This document shows, piece after piece, positions 37,916-46,560 of a stretch of DNA of 64,000 nucleotides. Source of the stretch: Nitrospirillum amazonense (GTDB lineage Bacteria; Pseudomonadota; Alphaproteobacteria; Azospirillales; Azospirillaceae); assembly GCF_007828035.1 (NCBI RefSeq), contig NZ_VITV01000006.1:310001-374000 (forward strand), given 5' to 3'. Numbering within the stretch: position 1 is the first letter of the stretch; each line of letters opens with the position of its first letter. The notes under the pieces were generated by a model. It was not told the DNA's origin, did not search any database, and saw nothing but the letters and a program-made list of their open reading frames with translations. Position numbers and translations under genes: made by a program.

Positions 37916-38368
37916 ATGCCGAAACGCTTGGCGCTGGCCGCTGCCGTCACCCTTCTGGCCCTGCCCTTCAGCGTCGCCGCCGGCGCCGCCGATGGCAGCG
38001 CGCCCACCGCCACCAAGGTGGCGGCCGAGGCCAAACCCTATAAGGTCGAAGGCGGCAAGGTCGATCCCGGCACCTACAACGGCTATCGCCGCTATGGCGA
38101 GTCCTGCATGCGGTGCCATGGTCCTGACGGGGCCGGCAGTTCCTACGCCCCGGATCTGACCGACAGCCTGAAGCACATGGATTACGATACCTTCGCCGAG
38201 ACGGTGATCAACGGCCGGAAGAACGTGAATACCGCCAACAACAACGTCATGCCCTCCTTCGGCACGACGGAGGACGTGGCAAACTACCTGGACGACATCT
38301 ACGGCTATCTGAAGGCCCGGTCCGACGGCGCCATCGGCCGCGGCCGGCCACAACGCATCGGGGACTGA
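37916..38368 (+). CDS. xoxG: XoxG, cytochrome c electron acceptor of XoxF
   Basis: 150 residues. A signal peptide is followed by a single class-I c-type heme site CMRCH (Cys64, Cys67, His68) and a likely Met ligand in NNNVMPSFG. It matches the methanol-metabolism-related cytochrome c(L) family encoded after xoxF. AAAGAGG precedes the ATG at 37916. It takes electrons from reduced PQQ in XoxF and passes them to a c2-type cytochrome. Confidence 0.88.
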   Translation: MPKRLALAAAVTLLALPFSVAAGAADGSAPTATKVAAEAKPYKVEGGKVDPGTYNGYRRYGESCMRCHGPDGAGSSYAPDLTDSLKHMDYDTFAETVINGRKNVNTANNNVMPSFGTTEDVANYLDDIYGYLKARSDGAIGRGRPQRIGD

Positions 38369-38387
38369 GAACAACGGCGGCATCCTC

Positions 38388-39242
38388 ATGAAAACGGCCT
38401 TCCGCCTGGCGCTGGCGGCGTTACTGCCGCTGGCCCTGCCCGCATCCCAAGCCCTGGCCCAAACGGCCGAGCTGGTGTCCCGCACCGAATTGCGCGTCTG
38501 CGCCGACCCCAACGACATGCCCTATTCCAACCAGAAGGGCGAAGGGTTCGAAAACAAGATCGCCGCCATCATCGGCCAGGATCTGAAGCTGCCCGTCAGC
38601 TATGTCTGGTTCCCCCAGGTCATGGGCTTCGTGCGCAACACCCTGCGCGCCCGCCAGTGCGACCTGGTCATGGGCACGGTGGCCGGCGACCCGCTGATGG
38701 ACAACACCAACGCCTATTACCATAGCGGCTATATGATCGTGACGCGGGCGGACGCCGGCATCACCGCTACCTCGGTCGGCGATCCCAGCTTGGCCGACAA
38801 GCGCTTCGGTCTGGTGGCCGCGACGCCGCCCACGGACCTGCTGCTGCGCCATAACCTGATGGCGCACACCACCTCCTATGCCCTGACGGTGGACACCCGG
38901 TACGAGTCGCCCTCGCGCGCCATGCTGCAGGATCTGGCTGACCGCAAGATCGACGTCGCCCTGCTGTGGGGTCCCATCGCCGGCTATTACATCAAGCAGG
39001 ACAAGCTGCCGCTGAAGGCCGCCTTCCTGGACCCCGAGGGGGACGGCAACCGGCTGGATTTCCGCATCGCCATGGGCGTGCGCGCCAATGAGCCGGAATG
39101 GCGCCGCTCGGTGGATCAAGCCCTGCAGCGCCATCGGGCGGAGGTCGACAAGCTGCTGGCGGACTATGGCATCCCGTTGTTGGATGAGCAGAACAAGCCC
39201 ATCCCCGCGTCCTTGCCGGGGGCCGCCGGCGCCAAGCCATGA
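38388..39242 (+). CDS. xoxJ: XoxJ, quinoprotein-associated periplasmic binding protein-like
   Basis: 284 residues. Signal peptide (LALAALLPLALPASQALA), then a solute-binding-protein fold with LRVCADPNDMPYSNQKGEGF at the start and DVALLWGPIAGYY later, typical of the XoxJ/MoxJ family. The family is thought to help activate XoxF in the periplasm rather than to import a nutrient. Its stop overlaps the next start by 4 bp. Confidence 0.88.
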   Translation: MKTAFRLALAALLPLALPASQALAQTAELVSRTELRVCADPNDMPYSNQKGEGFENKIAAIIGQDLKLPVSYVWFPQVMGFVRNTLRARQCDLVMGTVAGDPLMDNTNAYYHSGYMIVTRADAGITATSVGDPSLADKRFGLVAATPPTDLLLRHNLMAHTTSYALTVDTRYESPSRAMLQDLADRKIDVALLWGPIAGYYIKQDKLPLKAAFLDPEGDGNRLDFRIAMGVRANEPEWRRSVDQALQRHRAEVDKLLADYGIPLLDEQNKPIPASLPGAAGAKP

Positions 39243-39826
39243 AGGTGCTGCCCGCGGCCGTTCTGGCAAGCGTGATGGCCATCCTGCCCGCCATCGCCGC
39301 GTCGGCGCAGACGGCCCCGGCCGTGCCGGAGCCATTGGGCTATCGGCTGGATGATTATCGGGCGCCGGTGCCGGCGACGGTGTCCGGCGGCCGCGTGCTG
39401 ACCACCGCCGCCCTTCAGGAGTTGCTGGCGCGGGAGGGGACCCGTGTGGTGCTGGTGGACGTGCTGCCCTCCCCCCGGCGGCCGGCCGGCATGACACCGG
39501 GATCGCCCTGGATGCCCCTGCCCCATGACGACCTGCCCGGCAGCGTCTGGCTGCCGGACGTGGGGCGGGGCGCGCTGAACCCAGCCCTGGAAAACTGGTT
39601 TCAGCAACAACTTGCGACTTTAAGCGGGGGCGACAAGAACCGCCCGCTGGTGTTCTATTGTCTGCCCGAATGCTGGATGAGCTGGAATGCGACCAAGCGC
39701 GCCGCCGGTTATGGCTATACCAATGTCGCCTGGTACCCGGACGGCGTTGACGGCTGGCGTGCCGCCGGGTTGCCGCTGGCCACCGCCACGGCGCTGACAC
39801 CCCCGGCATCCCCGGGGACCCCCTGA
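39239..39826 (+). CDS. PQQ-catabolism-associated rhodanese-like protein (CxxxCW motif)
   Basis: 195 residues. Signal peptide followed by a rhodanese-like fold whose active loop reads YCLPECWMSWNATKRA, the Cys-rich CW signature of the family found with PQQ-dependent alcohol pathways. GYTNVAWYPDGVDGWRAAGL after it is the usual rhodanese end. Periplasmic; precise reaction unknown. It is translationally coupled to xoxJ. Confidence 0.82.
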   Translation: MKVLPAAVLASVMAILPAIAASAQTAPAVPEPLGYRLDDYRAPVPATVSGGRVLTTAALQELLAREGTRVVLVDVLPSPRRPAGMTPGSPWMPLPHDDLPGSVWLPDVGRGALNPALENWFQQQLATLSGGDKNRPLVFYCLPECWMSWNATKRAAGYGYTNVAWYPDGVDGWRAAGLPLATATALTPPASPGTP

Positions 39827-39873
39827 GTTCAAAAGTTCACGACGACCAGAGACCAGGTAAAGGAGAGCGGAAG

Positions 39874-40254
39874 GTGCGACGTATCGGATTTTGGGCGGCG
39901 GTTGCCGCCACGATCATCGCGGGTGGAACGGCCGGAACGGCCCTGGCGGACGGTGATCCCGCCGCCGGCCAGGTGGTGTTCAAGAAGTGCGCGGTCTGTC
40001 ATTCCATCGACGCTGGCGTGAACAAGGTGGGCCCCAGCCTGCATGGCATCATCGGCCGCAAGTCCGCCACCGCGCCGGGCTACGACTATTCCGCCGCCAT
40101 GAAGGGCGCCAACAAGGAATGGACGGCCAAGGAGCTGGACACCTACCTGACCGACCCGCGTGCGGTCGTGCCGGGCACCAAGATGGTGTTCGTCGGCCTG
40201 AAGGACCAGAAGGACCGTGACAACGTCATCGCCTATCTGGCGACGCTGAAGTAA
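39874..40254 (+). CDS. Class I cytochrome c (c2/c550-like)
   Basis: 126 residues with GTG start; AAAGGAGAG lies about 6 bases before it. Signal peptide, heme site CAVCH (Cys39, Cys42, His43), KVGPSLHGIIGRK and a Met ligand in PGTKMVFVG, all typical of cytochrome c2/c550. As the last gene before the terminator it probably carries electrons from XoxG to the terminal oxidase. Confidence 0.9.
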   Translation: MRRIGFWAAVAATIIAGGTAGTALADGDPAAGQVVFKKCAVCHSIDAGVNKVGPSLHGIIGRKSATAPGYDYSAAMKGANKEWTAKELDTYLTDPRAVVPGTKMVFVGLKDQKDRDNVIAYLATLK

Positions 40255-40281
40255 ACGGTTTCATCCTCAAATCGTATTCCC

Positions 40282-40316
40282 AACACCCCCGTCCGGAGCT
40301 GCCGGACGGGGGTGTT
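40282..40316 (+). terminator. Strong intrinsic terminator of the xox operon
   Basis: AACACCCCCGTCCGG (40282-40296) pairs perfectly over 15 bp with CCGGACGGGGGTGTT (40302-40316) around a 5-base loop. It lies 28 bp after the cytochrome c stop. The stem is unusually long and stable; its two closing A-T pairs supply U residues at the 3' end. Confidence 0.85.
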
Positions 40317-40412
40317 TCCGTTTGGCGTCACGGGTCTTTACGGCATCATGTTAATGGGCCATTAATCCTTGTCCTGCATTATGCCATCGGCATTAGAGAG
40401 GGGCGGGGGCCC

Positions 40413-41447
40413 GTGAGCACCAGAGCCGGTACGACGGTTTCAGACACGGTCATGTCGCGCGGCGCCACCGCGGCGCCGGCGCCCCTGATTCGCGCCCGCG
40501 AACAGCAAGGCCCCCTCATGGACCAGGCCTGGCAAGCCCCTGGCGACGCCGATCCCGCAATCACCCCCGTGGCCCAGTCCGGTCCGGCCTTCAACCTGGG
40601 CCTGAGCCGCAGGGCGTTCAAGGTACTGTGGTCGCTGCTGGAAGCGGGGGCGGTGGCGTTCCTAGGTGGCATTCTGCTCTGGCTGGCGGTGCACGCCGGA
40701 CTCGTCGCGGCCGACGACCTGCGCATCGGCCTGTGTCTGGCCGCCGGCCCCGCGCACGTCCTCTTGGCCTGGATGCTGGGCCGCCACGCCCGGCCGCGCC
40801 ACTCCGACGAACCGCCATGGTCCGTGGTTGCCCAGGTGATGGCAGCCTTGTTCGCCTGCCTGCTGGCGGTGGCGCTGGCCAACGACAGCGGCGTCGCCAC
40901 TATCGCCTGGATCGCCGTGTGGGCCGTGCTGGCCACCGGCGCCATGGTCCTGGCCCACCGCCTGGAAGGCGCCATCGTCCCTCTGGCCATCGCCCGCCGC
41001 TGGCGGGTTCGCCACGCCGTCATCGTCGGCGCCGGCCCCGCCGTCCTGCGGCGGGTAAAGGACATGGCCGGTCGTATGGATTATGAGATCGAGTTGCTGG
41101 GCATGTTCGGCGACCGGCCGCCCGATGGCGGTGTATCGTCCCGCCAGCCACCCTATCTGGGCGGCCTGGAGTCCCTGTTCGACTTCCTGGCGCGTCATGG
41201 GGCCCGCCATGATGGGGAGGTGGGCGTATTCATGGCCCTGCCGTGGACGGCCGGTGACCGTACCGCCGCCGTGCTGGAACGGCTGCGCACCGTGCCCGTC
41301 ACCGTCTGGCTGGTGCCCGATCCGGAGCTGTCGGCCCTGGCGTTGCCACAATCGGGGCCCAGTCAGGCGGGGCCCAATCAGGCGGGCCCGAGTCAGGCGG
41401 GCCGCAATCAGGGCCGCGCGCCGGCACCGGAATGCCAGGGCCGATGA
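40413..41447 (+). CDS. Polyprenyl glycosylphosphotransferase N-terminal half, lacking catalytic domain
   Basis: 344 residues. Four membrane segments (~70-90, 100-120, 138-155, 158-178) are followed by a Rossmann-like domain (RHAVIVGAGPAVLRRVKDMA; GGLESLFDFL) as in PssY/WcaJ-type enzymes starting exopolysaccharide synthesis. The family's C-terminal sugar-transferase domain, about 200 residues, is absent: the frame ends in a low-complexity SQAGPNQAGPSQAG tail made by 15-bp repeats. GTG 40413 or ATG 40452 may start it. Probably a decayed or regulatory remnant. Confidence 0.7.
   Translation: MSTRAGTTVSDTVMSRGATAAPAPLIRAREQQGPLMDQAWQAPGDADPAITPVAQSGPAFNLGLSRRAFKVLWSLLEAGAVAFLGGILLWLAVHAGLVAADDLRIGLCLAAGPAHVLLAWMLGRHARPRHSDEPPWSVVAQVMAALFACLLAVALANDSGVATIAWIAVWAVLATGAMVLAHRLEGAIVPLAIARRWRVRHAVIVGAGPAVLRRVKDMAGRMDYEIELLGMFGDRPPDGGVSSRQPPYLGGLESLFDFLARHGARHDGEVGVFMALPWTAGDRTAAVLERLRTVPVTVWLVPDPELSALALPQSGPSQAGPNQAGPSQAGRNQGRAPAPECQGR
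41360..41413 (+). repeat. 15-bp tandem repeats at the end of the truncated gene
   Basis: About 3.5 units of a 15-bp motif (AGTCAGGCGGGGCCC and close variants) encoding SQAGP/NQAGP. It lies exactly where the sugar-transferase domain would be expected to begin, which suggests slippage or recombination in the loss of that domain. Confidence 0.7.
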
Positions 41448-41518
41448 TACTACCCACACGTTCCGTTCGTCAGCGCCGCTTGTTAATCTCCCGGTTCATC
41501 CGCAAGCTTCCGTGACGT

Positions 41519-42073
41519 GTGGACATGCAGCTTCTGAGCACCCTGGCCACGATCGGCTTCGTCCTGCCCGTGTTCGCCGCCCTTATGGGCATGCTGCTGG
41601 CGCGGCGCGATTATAGCGTGGCGGCTGCCTGGGGCGGCGGCGTGGTGCTGTCGCTGCTGATCGCCCTGGCGATCCGCGGGATGCTGCGCGCGGACCCGGA
41701 CCTGCCGCACTTTCCCAGCGGGCACGTCACCCTCGCGGTGGCCTTCTATGGCGGACTGCTGGTCATCTATCTGCGCGGTGGCCACAGCCATGGCCGCATG
41801 GCCCTGCCGTTGATCATCACGGCCCTGGCCAGCATCGCCCTGGTCGAAGGCTGGTCGCGCGTGCTGCTGACGGAACACACCTGGGTGGACGTCATCGGCG
41901 GTTTCGTTGTCGGATCCCTGGGCCTGCTGGCCACGGGCTGCCCCTGGGCGGTGCGCCGCATCCAGCGGGGCTCCCGCCTGTACCTGGCGGCAACCCTGGC
42001 CGTGGCCATTCCGCTGGCCTTCCTGAATGTCCGGTGGCTGGACAGCCTGATCCGGACCTTCGTGGTGCTTTAG
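41519..42073 (+). CDS. PAP2-superfamily membrane phosphatase
   Basis: 184 residues, about five membrane segments. PAP2 motifs are present as FPSGHVTLAVAF and SRVLLTEHTWVDVIGG; the first motif (KxxxxxxRP) is not clear, so substrate binding may differ. Such enzymes dephosphorylate undecaprenyl pyrophosphate or other lipid phosphates. GTG 41519 or ATG 41525 may start it. It follows the truncated glycosylphosphotransferase by 71 bp, consistent with a former polysaccharide locus. Confidence 0.75.
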   Translation: MDMQLLSTLATIGFVLPVFAALMGMLLARRDYSVAAAWGGGVVLSLLIALAIRGMLRADPDLPHFPSGHVTLAVAFYGGLLVIYLRGGHSHGRMALPLIITALASIALVEGWSRVLLTEHTWVDVIGGFVVGSLGLLATGCPWAVRRIQRGSRLYLAATLAVAIPLAFLNVRWLDSLIRTFVVL

Positions 42074-42114
42074 CTCCTACCGCCCCTCCAAAAGACGCAA
42101 AGCGGCCACGGTCA

Positions 42115-42140
42115 CCGGGCTGGTATCGACACCAGCCCGG
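42115..42140. other. Perfect 10-bp hairpin after the PAP2 gene
   Basis: CCGGGCTGGT (42115-42124) and ACCAGCCCGG (42131-42140) around a 6-base loop. It lacks a T-run on either side, so termination is uncertain. The rest of 42141-42308 shows no gene; it must hold the promoter of the next operon. Confidence 0.45.
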
Positions 42141-42308
42141 CGCGGGGAATGCCGCGCCATGCGTCGGTGACTGAACCGTCTCGAGCTTCAAATCTTCGAC
42201 CCTTTCGACAAGACCCCAGGGGGCCCAGGGCGGCATTTTCCCCCTCGTGCCGGCCATCCTGTCCGGCAGCATTTTCGAAATCCCGCCAGCTTTCGCGAGG
42301 AAAACACC

Positions 42309-42962
42309 ATGTCCATCACGGCCACGCCCACCCCCGGCGCCAAGCTGCTGACCCCCACCGATCACACCCTGATCATGATCGACTTCCAGTCGCAGATGTC
42401 CTTCGCGACGCATTCGATCGACGCCATCACGCTGCGCAACAATGCGGCCCTGGTGGCCAACGCCGCCGCCGGCTTCAAGGTGTCGACCATCCTGACCACG
42501 GTGGCGAAAAGCAGCTTCTCCGGCCCGATGTACGCCGAGATCACCGACGCCTTCCCCGGCCAGGACCTGCTGGACCGCACGTCCATGAACACCTGGGAAG
42601 ACGCCGCGGTGATCAAGCAGATCAACGCCATCGGCAAGTCGCGCATCGTGCTGTCCGGCCTGTGGACCAGCGTCTGCATCGTCGGCCCGGCCCTGTCGGC
42701 CATTGACCAGGGCTTTGAGGTCTACGTCATCACCGACGCCTGCGGCGACGTCTCGACCGAGGCGCACGAGCGCGCGGTGGAACGCATGATCCAGGCGGGC
42801 GCCCGTCCCATCACCGCCCTGCAGTACCTGCTGGAGCTGCAGCGCGACTGGGCCCGGACCGAGACCTATGACATGACCACCGGCATCGCCAAGAAGTGGG
42901 GCGGCGCCTACGGCCTGGGAATCACCTACGCCAAGACCATGTTCAACGCCCACGAGGGCTGA
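42309..42962 (+). CDS. Isochorismatase-like cysteine hydrolase, YcaC type
   Basis: 217 residues, cytoplasmic. Catalytic-site candidates are Asp25 (LIMIDFQSQM) and Cys123 (WTSVCIVGPAL); TSMNTWED resembles the YcaC group. Family members hydrolyse small amides or related compounds. GCGAGGAAAAC precedes the ATG. It is the first gene of a same-strand run continuing to 48733. Confidence 0.82.
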   Translation: MSITATPTPGAKLLTPTDHTLIMIDFQSQMSFATHSIDAITLRNNAALVANAAAGFKVSTILTTVAKSSFSGPMYAEITDAFPGQDLLDRTSMNTWEDAAVIKQINAIGKSRIVLSGLWTSVCIVGPALSAIDQGFEVYVITDACGDVSTEAHERAVERMIQAGARPITALQYLLELQRDWARTETYDMTTGIAKKWGGAYGLGITYAKTMFNAHEG

Positions 42963-42970
42963 ACCGTCAG

Positions 42971-42996
42971 CGCGGCCGGGCATGCGCCCGGCCGCG
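42971..42996 (+). terminator. Intrinsic terminator after the isochorismatase-like gene
   Basis: CGCGGCCGGGC (42971-42981), loop ATGC, GCCCGGCCGCG (42986-42996), then TCCTTCTTCT. A perfect 11-bp stem with a pyrimidine tract, 8 bp after the stop. It may act as a partial terminator, since the next gene starts 30 bp later. Confidence 0.7.
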
Positions 42997-43026
42997 TCCT
43001 TCTTCTGGTGGCAGGGAGAACGCCCC

Positions 43027-43305
43027 ATGAAAGTCTACCTCTTGTCGCTGGGCGCCGGGTTGCTGGTGGGCGTCATCTACGCCCTGATCAACGTCCGGTC
43101 CCCCGCCCCGCCCGTGGTCGCCCTGGTGGGCCTGCTGGGCATCCTGGTGGGCGAGCAGATCCCGCCCCTGGTGAAGACACTGTGGGCCAAGGAGCCGGCG
43201 GCCCTGTCCTGGGTGCAGGAACAGGTGCGTCCGCACATGTTCGGCCACCTGCCGCAGGGGGGCCCCAAGGCCGCCGCCGCACCCGATACCGCTAAAGGGA
43301 CCTGA
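43027..43305 (+). CDS. XapX-domain small membrane protein
   Basis: 92 residues. MKVYLLSLGAGLLVGVIYAL and PPVVALVGLLGILVGEQIPP are the two membrane segments and the signature of the XapX/DUF1427 family; the C-terminal part is a soluble tail. Function unknown. GGGAGAACGCCCC precedes the ATG at 43027. It precedes the amidohydrolase by 3 bp, an association I recall for this family. Confidence 0.82.
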   Translation: MKVYLLSLGAGLLVGVIYALINVRSPAPPVVALVGLLGILVGEQIPPLVKTLWAKEPAALSWVQEQVRPHMFGHLPQGGPKAAAAPDTAKGT

Positions 43306-43308
43306 GAA

Positions 43309-45204
43309 ATGACCACCGCTGCCGATGTCCAGACGGCCGACCTGATCCTGCATCACGGCCTGTTCACCACGCTGGATCGCGCCAACCCCACCGCCACCGC
43401 CGTGGCCGTGAAGAACGGCCGCTTCCTGAAAGTCGGTGGGGAGCATGAGGTGATGGCCCATGCCGGCCCGGCCACCAAGGTGATCGACCTGAAGGGTCGC
43501 CGCGTCCTGCCCGGCCTGATCGACAACCACCTGCACATCATCCGCGGCGGCCTGAACTTCAACATGGAGCTGCGCTGGGACGGCGTGCGGTCACTGGCCG
43601 ACGCCATGGCCATGCTGAAGCGCCAGGTGGCCATCACCCCCGCCCCGCAGTGGGTGCGCGTGGTCGGCGGCTTCACCGAGCACCAGTTCGTGGAAAAGCG
43701 CCTGCCCACCATCGAGGAGCTGAACGCCGTGGCGCCCGACACGCCGGTGTTCATCCTGCACCTTTATGACCGCGCGCTGCTGAATGGTGCGGCCCTGCGC
43801 GCCGTGGGCTACACCAAGGACACGCCGGAGCCGCCGGGCGGCCAGATCCTGCGCGATGCCAAGGGCAACCCCACCGGCCTGCTGCTGGCCAAGCCCAACG
43901 CCGCCATCCTGTACGCCACCCTGGCCAAGGGGCCCAAGCTGCCCTTCGAGTACCAGGTGAACTCCACCCGCCATTTCATGCGGGAACTGAACCGGCTGGG
44001 CGTGACAGGCGCCATCGACGCCGGCGGCGGCTTCCAGAACTACCCTGATGACTACGAGGTCATCCAGAAGCTGGCGGATGAGGACCTGCTGACCATCCGC
44101 CTCGCCTACAACCTGTTCACGCAGAAGCCCAAGGGCGAGAAGGACGACTTCCTGAACTGGACGCGGACCTCGACCTACAAGCAGGGCACCGACTATTTCC
44201 GGCACAACGGCGCCGGCGAGATGCTGGTGTTCTCCGCCGCGGACTTCGAGGATTTCCGCCAGCCCCGCCCCGACATGGCGCCGGAGATGGAAGGCGACCT
44301 GGAAGAGGTGGTGCGCATCCTGGCGCAGAACCGCTGGCCCTGGCGCATGCACGCGACCTATGACGAAACCATCAGCCGCGCGCTGGACGTGTTCGAAAAG
44401 GTGAATCAGGACGTGCCGCTGGAGGGCCTGAACTGGTTCTTCGATCACGCCGAGACCATCTCCGACGAATCCATCGATCGCATCGCGGCCCTGGGCGGCG
44501 GCATCGCCGTGCAGCACCGCATGGCCTACCAAGGCGAATATTTCGTCGAGCGCTATGGCCTGGGTGCCGCTGCCGCCACGCCGCCGGTGGCGCGCATCCT
44601 GGAAAAGGGCGTCAAGGTTTCCGCCGGCACCGACGCCACCCGCGTCGCCTCTTACAACCCCTGGGTCTCGCTGGCCTGGCTGATCACCGGCAAGACTGTG
44701 GGTGGCCTGCACCTCTACCCTCGCGCCAACTGCCTGGACCGCGAGACGGCCCTGCGCATGTGGACGGAGAACACCACCTGGTTCTCCAATGAAGAGGGCA
44801 AGAAGGGCCGTATCCAGGAAGGCCAGCTGGCCGACCTGATCGTGCCGGACCGCGATTTCTTCGCCTGTGCCGAGGATGAGATCGCCGACACCACCGCCCT
44901 GCTGACCGTGGTGGGCGGCAAGGTGGTTTACGGCGCCGGCGACTTCGCCGGCCACGACGCCGCCCCCATCCCGCCGGCCATGCCCGACTGGTCGCCGGTG
45001 CGGACCTTTGGTGGCTACGGCGCCTGGAACCTGCTGGAACCGACAAACACGAAGCTGCAACGCCAGGCGGCCCAGTCCTGCGGCTGTGACAGCGCCTGCG
45101 GCGTGCATGGCCACAGCCACGCTACCGCCTGGTCGGCCAAGCTGCCCATCCGCGACCTGAAGTCCTTCTGGGGCGCCTTGGGCTGCGCCTGCTGGGCCGT
45201 CTGA
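43309..45204 (+). CDS. YtcJ-type amidohydrolase with Cys/His-rich C-terminal tail
   Basis: 631 residues, no signal peptide. VLPGLIDNHLHIIRGG provides the HxH metal site; WRMHATYDETI, FFDHAETIS and VSAGTDATRVASYNPW complete the amidohydrolase core of the YtcJ group. The last ~50 residues are unusual: QSCGCDSACGVHGHSHATAW then LGCACWAV, a Cys/His-rich segment that could bind metal. It follows XapX by 3 bp and precedes doxX by 2 bp, so it is cotranscribed. The substrate is unknown. Confidence 0.85.
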   Translation: MTTAADVQTADLILHHGLFTTLDRANPTATAVAVKNGRFLKVGGEHEVMAHAGPATKVIDLKGRRVLPGLIDNHLHIIRGGLNFNMELRWDGVRSLADAMAMLKRQVAITPAPQWVRVVGGFTEHQFVEKRLPTIEELNAVAPDTPVFILHLYDRALLNGAALRAVGYTKDTPEPPGGQILRDAKGNPTGLLLAKPNAAILYATLAKGPKLPFEYQVNSTRHFMRELNRLGVTGAIDAGGGFQNYPDDYEVIQKLADEDLLTIRLAYNLFTQKPKGEKDDFLNWTRTSTYKQGTDYFRHNGAGEMLVFSAADFEDFRQPRPDMAPEMEGDLEEVVRILAQNRWPWRMHATYDETISRALDVFEKVNQDVPLEGLNWFFDHAETISDESIDRIAALGGGIAVQHRMAYQGEYFVERYGLGAAAATPPVARILEKGVKVSAGTDATRVASYNPWVSLAWLITGKTVGGLHLYPRANCLDRETALRMWTENTTWFSNEEGKKGRIQEGQLADLIVPDRDFFACAEDEIADTTALLTVVGGKVVYGAGDFAGHDAAPIPPAMPDWSPVRTFGGYGAWNLLEPTNTKLQRQAAQSCGCDSACGVHGHSHATAWSAKLPIRDLKSFWGALGCACWAV

Positions 45205-45206
45205 TC

Positions 45207-45644
45207 ATGGCGACGGCCTCATTGGTCCAGCCCGCCGCCCGCCTGCTGACGCCCCCCGCCGTCCGGTGGGTGGCGCTGCTGGGCCTCTGCGCCGCCTATA
45301 TCCAGGGCGGCATCAACAAGGCCTTGGATTTTGGCGGTGCGGTGGCGGAGCTGGCGCACTTCGGCATGCCGGCCTATCCCGCGCTGGCAGCGGCGGTCAT
45401 CGTGCTGGAGCTGGGGGCGTCGGCGATGATCCTCAGCGGCCGTCTGCGGTGGCTGGGCGCCCTGGCCCTGGCCGGCTTCACCCTGTTCGCGACCTTCGTG
45501 GCCAACCGCTACTGGGAGATGGCCGGGCAGGAGCGTTTCATGACCGCCAACGCCTTTTACGAACACCTGGGACTGGTCGGCGGCTTCGTTCTCGTGGCCT
45601 GGCATGACCTGAAATCCCGCACCCCTTCCTCGTCCGCATCCTGA
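45207..45644 (+). CDS. DoxX-family membrane protein
   Basis: 145 residues, four membrane segments. GLCAAYIQGGINKALDFGGA near the start and VANRYWEMAGQERFMTANAF match the DoxX/DoxD family, inner-membrane proteins linked to thiosulfate or quinone redox in some species but of unknown role here. Its stop overlaps the next start codon. Confidence 0.8.
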   Translation: MATASLVQPAARLLTPPAVRWVALLGLCAAYIQGGINKALDFGGAVAELAHFGMPAYPALAAAVIVLELGASAMILSGRLRWLGALALAGFTLFATFVANRYWEMAGQERFMTANAFYEHLGLVGGFVLVAWHDLKSRTPSSSAS

Positions 45645-46552
45645 TGGGAGCCTTTCCGATGCGTATCCGTTCTTATGCCGCCGCCTTGCTGATGGGCGCC
45701 TGCCTGGCCCTGCCCCTGGCGGCGCAGGCGGCCACCTCCGCCAGCCCGGCCGTCGCCGTGGCGCCGCAGTACGACACCACCCACGTCTATGTGGCGGTGG
45801 AGGACGTCGACAAGTTTGTCGCCAGCTTCCTCGCCACCTTCGGCGGGCAGAGCACCAAGCAGGTGGTGGCCACCGTCACGCCGACGCCCAGCAGCACCAC
45901 GTCGCAGCTGCTGCAGACGCCGGTGGGCACCGTCTCGCTCTTCGGCTTCAAGACTCCCATCCCCTACCCCTTCGGCGCTGAGCGCACGGGCTATCTGGTC
46001 ACCGACATGGACGTGGCGACGAAGGCCGCCGTCGCCGCCGGCGCCGACGTGCTGGTGGAACCCTTCCCCGACCCCATCGGCCGCGACACCGTCATCCAGT
46101 GGCCGGGTGGTGTGAACATGCAGCTGTACTGGCACACCACGACGCCCAACTACACCGCCTTTGAAACCGTGCCGGAGAACCGCGTCTACGTCTCCGCCCA
46201 CAAGGTGAAGGAGTTCGTGAAGGACTGGGTGGCCTTCAGCCATGGCAAGGTGGTGTCGGATGATGCCAAGGCCCCGGGCGTGGAAATTGGCCGTCCCAAC
46301 GACACCTACCGCCGCATCCGCATCGAGAGCGCCTTCGGCAAGATGACCGTCCTGGTCACCGATGGCCACCTGCCCTGGCCCTATGGCCGGGAGATGACGG
46401 GCTATGAGGTCAAGAACCTGGATGAGACCCTGGCCAAGGCCAAGGCCGCCGGCGTGACCGTGGTGGTTGAGCCCTACACCGCCGACCACCGCAAGGCCGT
46501 GGTGGTGCAGTTCCCCGGCGGCTACGTCGCCGAAATCCACAGCGCGTCCTAA
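45644..46552 (+). CDS. Exported VOC/glyoxalase-like protein
   Basis: 302 residues. The signal peptide (AALLMGACLALPLAAQAA) makes this periplasmic, unusual for the fold. Two VOC-like repeats follow (THVYVAVEDVDKFVASFLAT and NRVYVSAHKVKEFVKDWVAF), each with GYLV or GYEV and a VVVQFPGG/VIQWPGG strand. VOC proteins include glyoxalases, dioxygenases and binding proteins. ATG 45644 or 45659 may start it. It is coupled to doxX and probably acts on the pathway substrate in the periplasm. Confidence 0.75.
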   Translation: MGAFPMRIRSYAAALLMGACLALPLAAQAATSASPAVAVAPQYDTTHVYVAVEDVDKFVASFLATFGGQSTKQVVATVTPTPSSTTSQLLQTPVGTVSLFGFKTPIPYPFGAERTGYLVTDMDVATKAAVAAGADVLVEPFPDPIGRDTVIQWPGGVNMQLYWHTTTPNYTAFETVPENRVYVSAHKVKEFVKDWVAFSHGKVVSDDAKAPGVEIGRPNDTYRRIRIESAFGKMTVLVTDGHLPWPYGREMTGYEVKNLDETLAKAKAAGVTVVVEPYTADHRKAVVVQFPGGYVAEIHSAS

Positions 46553-46560
46553 GACCCGTC

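Noticed and set aside
41360-41413. Possible CRISPR-like repeats
   Set aside because: The units are directly adjacent, without spacers, and encode a low-complexity protein tail.
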